A stretch of DNA of 34,043 nucleotides from Methylobacterium mesophilicum (GTDB lineage: Bacteria; Pseudomonadota; Alphaproteobacteria; Rhizobiales; Beijerinckiaceae): assembly GCF_022179445.1 (NCBI RefSeq), contig NZ_BPQU01000042.1, positions 1-34,043 on the forward strand, given 5' to 3'. A program made the position numbers and the translations under genes. The number at the start of each line of letters is the position of its first letter. Within the stretch, counting starts at the first letter, position 1. Positions 25,591 to 33,372 of the stretch are shown in pieces. A model generated the notes under the pieces. The model saw only the letters and a list, made by a program, of their open reading frames with translations. It was not told where the DNA came from and searched no databases.

Positions 25591-28266
25591 ATGAACGCCA
25601 TACCGCCGAGGACGACGATCGCGCGGTCCGCCGAGGTCGATCACGATCCGGCCGAGACCCAGGATTGGCTGGCCGCCCTCGAATCGCTGTTCCGCACTGA
25701 GGGCGCGGCCCGGGCGCGGTTCATCCTCGACCGGCTGGAGCGGCGCTCGAAGGAGATCGGCATCCTCGACGAGGCCCTGCCCTACTCGCCCTACCGCAAC
25801 ACCATCGCCTTGGAGAAGCAGCCGCGCTACCCGGGCGACCTCGACATCGAGGAACGGCTCACCTCGATCATGCGCTGGAACGCGCTGGCCATGGTGGTGC
25901 GGGCCAACATGGCCTATGGCGAGCTCGGCGGGCACGTGGCGAGCTACGCCTCGGCGGCGGAGCTGTTCGAGGTCGGGTTCAACCACTTCTTCAAGGGCGG
26001 CCCGGACGGCGACCTCGTCTACTTCCAGCCGCACTCGGCGCCGGGCGTCTACGCCCGCGCCTTCCTGGAGGGGCGGCTCTCCGAGGAGCAGCTGAAGCAT
26101 TACCGCCAGGAGATCGCCGGCGACGGGCTGTGCTCCTATCCGCATCCCTGGCTGATGCCGGATTTCTGGCAGGTCCCCACCGGCTCGATGGGCATCGGCC
26201 CGATCCACGCCGTCTACCAGGCGCGGTTCATGCGCTATCTCGGCCACCGGGGGCTGGCCGACACCTCCGCCCGGCACGTCTGGGGCGTGTTTGGCGACGG
26301 CGAGATGGACGAGCCGGAATCGATCGGCGGCCTGGCGCTCGCCGCCCGGGAGAAGCTCGACAACCTCACCTTCGTCATCAACTGCAACCTGCAGCGGTTG
26401 GACGGACCTGTGCGCGGCAACGGCCAGATCATCCAGGAGCTGGAGAGCCTGTTCCGGGGCGCGGGCTGGAACGTCATCAAGGTGCTGTGGGGCTCCGAGT
26501 GGGACGGGATCTTCGCCCGCGACACCAACCACGCCCTGCTCCGCCGCTTCGCCGACACCGTGGACGGCAAGTACCAGACGCTCGGCGCCAAGGACGGCGC
26601 CTACAACCTCGCCCACTTCTTCGGGGAGGACGAGGAGGTCCGCGAACTCGTCGCGCACATGTCGGATGCCGACGTGGACAAGCTGAAGCGCGGCGGCCAC
26701 GATTTCCGCAAGCTCTACGCGGCCTTCGCCGCCGCCAAGGCCACCAAGGGCCGTCCGACCGTCATCCTGGCCAAGACCAAGAAGGGCTACGGCATGGGCG
26801 GCGCGGGCGAGTCGCGCATGACCGCCCACCAGGCGAAGAAGCTCGACGTCGATGCGCTGCGCGCCTTCCGCGACCGCTTCGCCCTGCCGCTCTCCGACGC
26901 GCAGGTGGAAGGCCTGTCCTTCTACAAGCCGGCCGAGGACGGCGCCGAGATGCGCTACCTGCGCGAGCGCCGCGAGATGCTGGGCGGCGTCCTGCCGGCC
27001 CGCCGCCGGACCGCGCCGACCGTGGCGGTGCCGCCGCTCTCGACCTATGCGGGCTTCGCCCTGGAGGCGGCCGGCAAGGAGATGTCGACCACCACGGCGG
27101 TGGTCCGGCTGTTCGGCAACCTGCTGAAGCACAAGGATCTCGGGCCGCGCGTCGTCCCGATCGTCGCCGACGAGGCGCGCACCTTCGGCATGGCCAACCT
27201 GTTCCGGCAGGTCGGGATCTACGCCCCCGAGGGGCAGCTCTACGAGCCCGAGGATGCCGGCTCGATGCTCTATTACCGCGAGGCGCGCGACGGGCAGCTC
27301 TTGGAGGAAGGCATCACCGAGGCCGGGGCGATCTCGTCCTGGACCGCGGCGGCCACCGCCTACAGCGTCCACGGCCTGTCGATGCTGCCGTTCTACATCT
27401 ACTACTCGATGTTCGGCTTCCAGCGGGTCGGCGACCTGATCTGGGCGGCGGCCGACCAGCGGGCGCGCGGTTTTCTGATCGGCGCCACGGCCGGCCGCAC
27501 GACGCTTGGCGGCGAGGGCCTGCAGCACCAGGACGGGTCGAGCCACCTCGCCGCCGCCGGCATCCCGAACTGCCGGGCCTACGATCCGGCCTTCGCCTAC
27601 GAGATGGCGGTGATCGTCGATCGCGGCGCCCGGGCGATGATGGAAGAGGGCGAAGACGCCTTCTACTACCTCACCGCCATGAACGAGAACTACGCCCAGC
27701 CGTCGATGCCGGCAGGCGCGAAAGAGGGCATCCTGAAGGGGATGTACCGCCTTGGGGGTCCGGAATCCGGCGCGGCCGCGGTGCGCCTCCTCGGCTCGGG
27801 CGCGATCCTGCCCGAGGTGATCGCGGCCGCCGCCCTGCTGGCGCAGGATTGGGGCATTGCCGCCGAGCTGTTCAGCGTCACCAGCTTCAGCGAGTTGGCA
27901 CGCGACGCGCGAGAGGCCGAGCGCCGGGCGATGCTCCACCCGGAGGTCGAGGCGCCGGTGAGCCACGTGGCGGCGCTGCTGCCGGGCGCGACGCCGGTCG
28001 TGGCGGCGACCGACTACGTCCGCGCCTACCCGCAGCTGATCGCCTCCTATGTCGGCGCCCGGTTCGTGACCCTCGGCACCGACGGGTTCGGCCGCAGCGA
28101 CACGCGCAACGCGCTCCGCCGCTTCTTCGAGGTGGACCGGCAGCACGTGGTGGTGGCCGCCCTGCACGCGCTGGCCGAGGCCGGCACGGTGCCGCGCGCC
28201 ACGGTCGCCGAGGCGATCCGGCGCTATGGGATCGACGCGGACACGCCAGCGCCCTGGACGATCTAG
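25591..28266 (+). CDS. aceE: Pyruvate dehydrogenase E1, homodimeric AceE type
   Basis: Thiamin-dependent decarboxylation of pyruvate and reductive acetylation of E2. The 891-residue single chain is the alpha2 (gamma/betaproteobacterial) type. It carries EALPYSPYRNTIALEKQPRYPG (seen as PYRNTIALEKQPRYPG), SYPHPWLMPDFWQVPTGSMG, the ThDP/Mg motif GDGEMDEPES (235-244) running to VINCN, and TAGRTTLGGEGLQHQDG (near 640-656). It ends GIDADTPAPWTI. Start: ATG at 25591 after GGGAGCCGCACCG; an ATG at 25561 lacks a site. Alphaproteobacteria usually use two-subunit PdhA/PdhB, so this enzyme is notable here. Followed by E2 and E3 on the same strand, separated by repeat-bearing gaps of about 285 bases. Confidence 0.97.
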   Translation: MNAIPPRTTIARSAEVDHDPAETQDWLAALESLFRTEGAARARFILDRLERRSKEIGILDEALPYSPYRNTIALEKQPRYPGDLDIEERLTSIMRWNALAMVVRANMAYGELGGHVASYASAAELFEVGFNHFFKGGPDGDLVYFQPHSAPGVYARAFLEGRLSEEQLKHYRQEIAGDGLCSYPHPWLMPDFWQVPTGSMGIGPIHAVYQARFMRYLGHRGLADTSARHVWGVFGDGEMDEPESIGGLALAAREKLDNLTFVINCNLQRLDGPVRGNGQIIQELESLFRGAGWNVIKVLWGSEWDGIFARDTNHALLRRFADTVDGKYQTLGAKDGAYNLAHFFGEDEEVRELVAHMSDADVDKLKRGGHDFRKLYAAFAAAKATKGRPTVILAKTKKGYGMGGAGESRMTAHQAKKLDVDALRAFRDRFALPLSDAQVEGLSFYKPAEDGAEMRYLRERREMLGGVLPARRRTAPTVAVPPLSTYAGFALEAAGKEMSTTTAVVRLFGNLLKHKDLGPRVVPIVADEARTFGMANLFRQVGIYAPEGQLYEPEDAGSMLYYREARDGQLLEEGITEAGAISSWTAAATAYSVHGLSMLPFYIYYSMFGFQRVGDLIWAAADQRARGFLIGATAGRTTLGGEGLQHQDGSSHLAAAGIPNCRAYDPAFAYEMAVIVDRGARAMMEEGEDAFYYLTAMNENYAQPSMPAGAKEGILKGMYRLGGPESGAAAVRLLGSGAILPEVIAAAALLAQDWGIAAELFSVTSFSELARDAREAERRAMLHPEVEAPVSHVAALLPGATPVVAATDYVRAYPQLIASYVGARFVTLGTDGFGRSDTRNALRRFFEVDRQHVVVAALHALAEAGTVPRATVAEAIRRYGIDADTPAPWTI

Positions 28267-28309
28267 GATCGGTTACTGTCCGTGGACGCGTGGTCTCAAC
28301 ACGGCGCGC

Positions 28310-28450
28310 CGTCATTCCGGGGCCGCGCAGCGGAACCCGGAATCCAGAACCGCCGAGCTTGCGAATGCGGAACGGACGTTTCCGTCCCTTCGGCCATCAC
28401 CTGTGGTTCTGGATTCCGGGCTCTCGCCTGCGGCGAGCCCCGGAATGACG
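28310..28450. repeat. Palindromic intergenic repeat (RIME-like) between aceE and aceF
   Basis: Two arms, 28310-28351 and 28405-28450, are inverted copies. They share CGTCATTCCGGGGC at the outer ends and CCCGGAATCCAGAACC at the inner ends, with a 53-base centre. The whole can fold into a long stem. The CGTCATTCCGGGG/CCCGGAATCCAG pattern is one I associate with miniature palindromic repeats scattered in Hyphomicrobiales genomes. It occupies half of the aceE-aceF gap, so it lies within the operon transcript. Confidence 0.8.
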
Positions 28451-28550
28451 GAGCGAGAGAGCCACGGCGCACACGCGTCGCGAGGCCCACCCCGGACCTC
28501 GCCCCACCAAAAACCAGTCCGCCCACGACAAGCCACGGAAACCCGCCCGC

Positions 28551-29933
28551 ATGAGCGCCGCGCTGCAGATCGCCCTCCCGGATATCGGCGATTACCGGGA
28601 CGTGCCGGTGATCGAACTCCTGGTGAAGCCGGGCGACCGCCTCGCCGTGGACGACCTGATCCTCAGCATCGAATCCGACAAGGCGACCATGGAGGTCCCC
28701 TCCCCGGTTGCCGGCACCGTGCGGGAATTGCTGGTCGGGATCGGATCGAAGGTCTCGGAGGGCACGCCGATCCTTGTGGTCGAGCCTGCGGAGGGCGGCG
28801 AGGCGGCCGACGCGCCTCTCCCTCCCCCCTCTGCGGGGGAGGGTACCCTGCGAAGCAGGGGGGGAGAGGGGCAGCGCGACGGGGCGGGTTTCACACCTGT
28901 CGCCACTCTTCCGGATACGGCGCTCCCCTCTCCCGACCCCCTTCGGGGGCCACCCTCCCCCGCAGAGGGGGGAGGGAGCGCGCGCGTTGCAGTTGCGCGT
29001 GACAACCAAAGCACCGCCCCCACCGGCGACGTCCACGCCAGCCCGTCGGTGCGTCAGCTCGCCCGCGAACTCGGGATCACCCTCGACCGCGTGCCCGCCA
29101 CCGGCCCCAAGGGGCGGATCCTGCGGGAGGACCTGCACGCCTTCGTCAAGGCGGCGCTCCAGGCCCCGGCCCAGGCGCCGGCCGCCCCCTCGGGCATCGG
29201 CGCGGGCCTGCCGCCCTGGCCGCAGGTGGATTACGAAAAGTTCGGCCCGGTGCGGCGGGAGCCCCTGTCGCGGATCCAGACGATCTCCGGGGCCAACCTC
29301 AGCCGCAACTGGCTGACCATCCCGCACGTGACCAACTTCGACCGGGCCGACGTCACCGAGATCGAGGCGTTCCGGGTCGGGCTCAACGCGGAGACGCGGA
29401 CGCCGCCGGCGCGGGTCACCATGGTGGCCTTCCTGATCAAGGCCGCCGCCCTCGCGCTGCGGGCCTATCCGCGCTTCAACACCTCGCTGGAAGGCTCCGA
29501 CCTGGTCCTCAAGGACTACGTCCATGTCGGCTTCGCGGTGGACACCCCGAAGGGCCTGATGGTGCCGGTGGTGCGCGACTGCGACCGCAAGGGCCTGATC
29601 GAGATCGCCACCGAGATGGCGGCGCTCGCCGACAAGGCCCGGGCCGGCAGCCTCTCGGGTTCGGAGATGCAGGGCGGGTGCTTCTCGGTGTCGTCGCTCG
29701 GCGGCATCGGCGGCGACGGCTTCACCCCGATCATCAACGCCCCCGAGGTCGCGATCCTGGGCGCGGCGCGCTCGCGCACGGAGGCGGTCTGGGACGGCAA
29801 GGCGTTCCAGCCGCGCCTGATCCTGCCGCTCAGCCTGTCCTGGGACCACCGGGTCGTGGACGGCGTCGCCGCCGCCCGCTTCCTCGGCCACATCGCGTCG
29901 GTCCTGTCGGACCTGCGCCGGGCGCTGCTGTGA
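28551..29933 (+). CDS. aceF: Dihydrolipoamide acetyltransferase, E2 of pyruvate dehydrogenase
   Basis: Core of the complex, moving the acetyl group to CoA. A single N-terminal lipoyl domain (1-80, lipoyl-lysine Lys44 in ESDKATMEV) is followed by a linker, the E1/E3-binding domain (about 161-200, ASPSVRQLARELGITLDRVP), and a second linker. The catalytic domain (about 235-460) has DHRVVDG with His433 and Asp437. The first linker is abnormal: residues about 89-147 (PLPPPSAGEGTL, then SPAEGGGSARV) are the translation of two inverted repeat units inserted in frame. Usual Ala/Pro linker sequence is only seen later (AALQAPAQAPAAPSG). Total 460 residues. No strong Shine-Dalgarno precedes the ATG. Confidence 0.96.
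   Translation: MSAALQIALPDIGDYRDVPVIELLVKPGDRLAVDDLILSIESDKATMEVPSPVAGTVRELLVGIGSKVSEGTPILVVEPAEGGEAADAPLPPPSAGEGTLRSRGGEGQRDGAGFTPVATLPDTALPSPDPLRGPPSPAEGGGSARVAVARDNQSTAPTGDVHASPSVRQLARELGITLDRVPATGPKGRILREDLHAFVKAALQAPAQAPAAPSGIGAGLPPWPQVDYEKFGPVRREPLSRIQTISGANLSRNWLTIPHVTNFDRADVTEIEAFRVGLNAETRTPPARVTMVAFLIKAAALALRAYPRFNTSLEGSDLVLKDYVHVGFAVDTPKGLMVPVVRDCDRKGLIEIATEMAALADKARAGSLSGSEMQGGCFSVSSLGGIGGDGFTPIINAPEVAILGAARSRTEAVWDGKAFQPRLILPLSLSWDHRVVDGVAAARFLGHIASVLSDLRRALL
28818..28978. repeat. Inverted pair of 54-bp palindromic repeat units inside aceF
   Basis: Unit one (28818-28871, plus) and unit two (28925-28978, minus) are about 54 bases each. Both contain CTCCCTCCCCCCTCTGCG, GGGGAGGGT, a small variable hairpin (TGCGAAGCA or CCGAAGG) and GGGAGAGGGG. 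They are arranged head-to-head around a 53-base centre like a BIME. The pair is a multiple of three in effect: the reading frame passes through without stops. A further copy is at 33993-34043. Confidence 0.9.
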
Positions 29934-30007
29934 CGGCGACGACGGGTATGCGACGCGCCTCCCTGTGCGGGCTCGCGGATCGGCACATCGCCGGACCGAG
30001 CGCAGGT

Positions 30008-30103
30008 CCCCTCTCCCGTGCGGGGGAGGGACAGGGTGAGGGATGCGCCGTATCCGGAAAGACCTGGCCCCTCACCCCAGCCCTCTCCCGCACGGGAGAG
30101 GGG
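30008..30103. repeat. Inverted pair of 35-bp repeats between aceF and E3 gene
   Basis: CCCCTCTCCCGTGCGGG, then GAGGG and GGGTGAGGG, at 30008-30042, is repeated in inverted orientation at 30069-30103 with a 26-base centre. Each unit is itself a small hairpin (CTCTCCCG/CGGGGGAG). The family differs from that inside aceF, though both have a CCCCTCTCCC core. A half copy begins near 33903. The pair fills the gap before the E3 start and could modulate read-through or mRNA stability. Confidence 0.8.
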
Positions 30104-30219
30104 GCGCGTCGCGCCTGCGGAGAGACGTGGTCGCACCACCTTGGCCTCTGTCGGGGCTAGAAGGCCCTGCCATCCTCGATGCCTACCGCCCATCCCAACA
30201 GACTGTGATCGCCGCCGCC

Positions 30220-31902
30220 ATGCCCGAGACCCGCGAGATCTGCGTCCCCGATATCGGCGACTTTTCCGGCGTGCCGGTCATCGAGATCCCGGTGGCGCCG
30301 GGGGAGACAATCGCCCGCGACCAGACCCTGCTCATCGTCGAATCCGACAAGGCGACCCTCGACATCCCCGCCCCGGTCGGCGGCCGCTTGGTCGAGATGC
30401 TGGTCGGCCTCGGCGACACCGTCTCGGCCGGCACCCTGATCGCCCGCGTGGCCGTGGAGACGGCGGATACGGCGCCCGTGGGGGCGTCTGCGGTCGCGCC
30501 GGCGGAGGAATCCTGCGACGTCCTGGTGATCGGCGGCGGGCCCGGCGGCTATGCGGCGGCGTTCCGGGCCGCGGATCTCGGGCAGACCGTGATCCTGGTG
30601 GAGCGGGAGGCGACGCTGGGGGGCGTCTGCCTGAATGTCGGCTGCATCCCCTCGAAGGCGCTGCTGCACGTGGCCGCCGTCACCGAAGAGGCCGGGCGGC
30701 TTGCCGCCCACGGGATCGGTTTCGGCGCGCCGACGATCGACCTCGACAAGCTGCGGGCGTTCAAGGCCGGCACCGTGCGGCGCCTGACCGACGGGCTCAC
30801 CCAGATGGCGCGCCAGCGCAAGGTCGCGGTCGTGCGCGGCACCGCCCGCTTCACCGGTGCGAACGCGGTCTCGGTCGCCCTGCAGGCGGGCGGCAGCCGC
30901 GCCGTCGCGTTCCGGAGCGCCATCGTGGCGGCGGGCTCGTCGCCGGTGTCCCTGCCGATGCTGCCGGACGACCCGCGCGTCGTGAACTCCACGGGGGCCC
31001 TGGAGCTGCCCTTCGTGCCCCGCCGCCTGCTGGTGATCGGCGGCGGCATCATCGGCCTGGAGATGGCCACCGTGTACAGCGCGCTCGGCGCCCGGGTCGA
31101 CGTGGTCGAGCGCCTGCCGAACCTGCTGGAGGGGGTGGACCGGGACCTCGTGGCGGTCTGGACCAAGCGCAACGCCCACCGGTTCGACCGGGTCCTGACC
31201 GGCGCCGAGGTGGTCTCGGCGACCGCCACCCCCGAGGGCATCGCCGTGACGCTCGCGGGCGCGGCGGAGCCGGTCGTGTACGACCTCGTGCTCCAGGCCG
31301 CGGGCCGGCGCCCGAACGGCGACGCGCTCGGCCTCGACGCGGCGGGCGTCGCGGTGGAGCGGGGCTTCGTGCCGGTGGATTCGCAGATGCGCACCGGCGT
31401 GCCGCACATCCTGGCGGTGGGGGACCTCGTCGGGCAGCCCATGCTGGCCCACAAGGCGGTGCACCAGGGCCACGTCGCCGCCGAGGTGGCGGCCGGCCAC
31501 AAGGCCGGGTTCGACGCCGCGGTGATCCCGTCGGTGGCCTATACCGACCCCGAGATCGCCTGGGCCGGCCTCACCGAGACCGCCGCGAAGGCCGCCGGCC
31601 GGGCGGTCGAGGTGGCGCGCTTCCCCTGGGCCGCCTCGGGCCGGGCCATCGCCAACGGCGCCGATTACGGCCTGACCAAGCTGCTGTTCGACCCGGAGAC
31701 CAAGCGGATCGTCGGCGGCGCCATCGTGGGGCCGAGCGCGGGCGACATGCTCGGCGAGATCGTGCTCGCCATCGAGATGGGCGCCGACGCCACCGACATC
31801 GGCCGGACGATCCACCCGCACCCGACGCTCGGCGAGACCATCGGGCTCGCGGCCGAGGCCGCGCTCGGCCTCTGCACCGACCTGCCGCCCGCGCGCCGGT
31901 AG
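30220..31902 (+). CDS. lpdA: Dihydrolipoamide dehydrogenase (E3) with N-terminal lipoyl domain
   Basis: A 560-residue FAD disulphide reductase that reoxidises E2 lipoamide with NAD+. An N-terminal lipoyl domain (1-80) carries lipoyl-lysine Lys44 in ESDKATLDI; a short Ala/Pro linker follows. The FAD motif is VIGGGPGGYAAAF (103-115), the redox disulphide GGVCLNVGC has Cys137 and Cys142, and the NAD motif is VIGGGIIGLEMATVYSALG. The C-terminal HPHPTLGE has His534 and Glu539 as the catalytic dyad. The lipoyl domain closely resembles that of the adjacent E2. The frame opens upstream across the 30008-30103 repeat, so the start is placed at MPETREICVPDIGDF, although its Shine-Dalgarno is weak. Confidence 0.96.
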   Translation: MPETREICVPDIGDFSGVPVIEIPVAPGETIARDQTLLIVESDKATLDIPAPVGGRLVEMLVGLGDTVSAGTLIARVAVETADTAPVGASAVAPAEESCDVLVIGGGPGGYAAAFRAADLGQTVILVEREATLGGVCLNVGCIPSKALLHVAAVTEEAGRLAAHGIGFGAPTIDLDKLRAFKAGTVRRLTDGLTQMARQRKVAVVRGTARFTGANAVSVALQAGGSRAVAFRSAIVAAGSSPVSLPMLPDDPRVVNSTGALELPFVPRRLLVIGGGIIGLEMATVYSALGARVDVVERLPNLLEGVDRDLVAVWTKRNAHRFDRVLTGAEVVSATATPEGIAVTLAGAAEPVVYDLVLQAAGRRPNGDALGLDAAGVAVERGFVPVDSQMRTGVPHILAVGDLVGQPMLAHKAVHQGHVAAEVAAGHKAGFDAAVIPSVAYTDPEIAWAGLTETAAKAAGRAVEVARFPWAASGRAIANGADYGLTKLLFDPETKRIVGGAIVGPSAGDMLGEIVLAIEMGADATDIGRTIHPHPTLGETIGLAAEAALGLCTDLPPARR

Positions 31903-31969
31903 CACGCGGGCGCTCGCCGCCGAAGTGGATACCGGTTCGGCGTAAGCGAACGCGTTGCATCAAAGACTG

Positions 31970-32008
31970 AGAGCCGTTCCCGGTTGCAACGCGACCGGGA
32001 ACGGCTCT
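31970..32008 (+). terminator. Hairpin terminator of the pyruvate dehydrogenase operon
   Basis: A perfect 15-bp stem: AGAGCCGTTCCCGGT, 9-base loop, ACCGGGAACGGCTCT, starting 67 bases after the E3 stop. No U-tract follows (TAGCCTCG), so it may act as a transcription end or as a 3' stabilising stem. Just before it, 31921-31965 (GTGGATACCGGTTCGGCG, then AACGCGTTGCATC) resembles a repeat I have seen in other Hyphomicrobiales intergenic DNA. Confidence 0.65.
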
Positions 32009-32158
32009 AGCCTCGACCCAAAGGCCAAGGTTGGGTAAACGTTCGCCCGCGAGGCCGGACGCGCCCGACGCGGCGTCAGACCAACAGGACGCCTCCACCC
32101 GGGGGAATTCGGGCCGAGACGATGCGGTGGACCGAATTACGCTCTCCGGGGATTCCCG

Positions 32159-32836
32159 ATGCCCAGACTCACCTTCGCCGCCCTTGATCCGCGGGCGGTC
32201 CGGCGCTGCGTCGCCTTCCTGGTCCGGCGGGACTGGGCGCTCCATCTCGGCCTCGCGGCGGCGCTGGCAGGCCTTCCGATGAGGCCGTCGGCCGTCGCCG
32301 CGGAGGCTCCGGCCGCGACCCAGCCGCAGGCCGCGCTGATCACCGCGCTGCAGGGCCGCGTGCTGGCGGCGCACAGCGCGACCCTGGCGCTGGAGAGCTG
32401 GTGCGCCGACCACAAGCTCGCCGGCGACCCGCACCTCGTCGCCCGGCGCATGGACGTGGCCGACAAGCCCCTCAGCGCCGCCCAGCGCACCCGCCTCGCG
32501 ATCGGCCCCGACGAGCCGGTGCGCTACCGCCGGGTCCGGCTGGCCTGCGGCGACCGGGTGCTGTCGGAGGCGGACAACTGGTACGTCCCGGCGCGCCTGA
32601 CCCCTGAGATGAACGCGACCCTGGAGGGTACCCGCACGCCCTTCGGCCGGGTGGTGCGCCCCCTGGAGCCGACCCGGCAGACCATCGCGGTCCGGCCCTT
32701 CGCGCAGCCGGCTGCACCCGGCCCCGACGACAAGCTGTTCGAGATCGACGCGGTGCTCTCCACCGGGGCCGGGCAGCCGTTCTGCGAGGTCGCCGAGACC
32801 TATCTGGGCGGTGCGCTGCCCGAAGCGTCGCGGTAA
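32159..32836 (+). CDS. Exported chorismate-lyase-like (UbiC-fold) protein
   Basis: A 225-residue protein. Residues 1-48 form a basic, then hydrophobic segment ending AVAAEA, resembling a long signal peptide. The rest resembles the chorismate pyruvate-lyase fold. YRRVRLACGDRVLSEADNWYVP (123-144, seen here in two parts) matches the strand with the conserved Arg (R124/R125). TPFGRVVRPL matches the loop after it. LFEIDAVLSTGAGQPFCEVAETYL places Glu213 where UbiC has its catalytic Glu in TELFLP. UbiC proteins release 4-hydroxybenzoate from chorismate in the cytoplasm, so an export signal would be odd. Domain match is by eye only; enzyme activity is unproven. Confidence 0.55.
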   Translation: MPRLTFAALDPRAVRRCVAFLVRRDWALHLGLAAALAGLPMRPSAVAAEAPAATQPQAALITALQGRVLAAHSATLALESWCADHKLAGDPHLVARRMDVADKPLSAAQRTRLAIGPDEPVRYRRVRLACGDRVLSEADNWYVPARLTPEMNATLEGTRTPFGRVVRPLEPTRQTIAVRPFAQPAAPGPDDKLFEIDAVLSTGAGQPFCEVAETYLGGALPEASR

Positions 32837-32873
32837 GAGGGCGTCCCACAGGTTCGGTTCGGGAGGGATGAGG

Positions 32874-33284
32874 ATGCGGCGTACGGTCTTGCGTGCGGTC
32901 TCGGCAGTGCTCGCGGCCCTGGCGGCCGGCGGCCCGGCCCTGGCCGCCGATCCCGCGGGCCTCTGGCTGACCGAGACCGGCAGCTCCCGGGTGAAGGTCA
33001 CCCCCTGCGGCGGCGGCTATTGCGGCACCATCGTCAGCGCCCCCGGCAAGGCGCTGGACGCCAAGAACCCGGACCCGGCCCTGCGTGGCCGCAGCGTCGT
33101 CGGCGTGCAGATCCTCAACGCCCCCCAGGCGGACGGATCGGGCTACAGCGGCTCGCTCTACAACCCGAACGACGGGAAGACCTATTCCGGCGCGCTGCGG
33201 CTGACCGGCCCGAACGCCCTCGAAGTCTCGGGCTGCGTGATGAGCGTGTTCTGCAAGCGCCAGACCTGGACGCGGGTGAACTGA
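32874..33284 (+). CDS. Exported DUF2147 protein
   Basis: A 136-residue protein with a signal peptide (cleavage after ALA, residue 24) and a DUF2147 domain: GLWLTETGSSRVKVTPCGGGYCGTIV, then DAKNPDPALRGRSVVGVQIL, YNPNDGKTYSG and a final VFCKRQTWTRV (quoted in parts). It has four cysteines that could form two disulphides. Function unknown; DUF2147 proteins are periplasmic beta-rich domains. The second of two nearby ATGs (32874) is chosen because GGGAGG lies 7 bases before it, whereas the first overlaps the site. It is 37 bases after the upstream gene, so probably co-transcribed. Confidence 0.88.
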   Translation: MRRTVLRAVSAVLAALAAGGPALAADPAGLWLTETGSSRVKVTPCGGGYCGTIVSAPGKALDAKNPDPALRGRSVVGVQILNAPQADGSGYSGSLYNPNDGKTYSGALRLTGPNALEVSGCVMSVFCKRQTWTRVN

Positions 33285-33372
33285 CCCGCGCTCACGGTGA
33301 CGCAGTCGCGGTCCCGCGACGGATCAATTGCGCACGACCGAAGCTTCCTTCTCCACAGAGACAGGAACCTTC

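Noticed and set aside
25570..28167. Very long minus-strand open frame opposite aceE
   Set aside because: Shadow frame produced by GC-rich third positions of aceE; Arg/His/Gly-rich with no family resemblance.
26130..28448. Second long plus-strand frame inside aceE
   Set aside because: Arg/Gly/Pro-rich alternative frame of aceE, no domain features.
30043..30219. N-terminal extension of E3 across the 35-bp repeat pair
   Set aside because: The extension encodes repeat-derived sequence and the lipoyl domain starts cleanly at MPETREI.
31571..33001. Long minus-strand frame opposite the E3 gene and UbiC-like gene
   Set aside because: Antisense to two genes with clear families; composition is that of a shadow frame.
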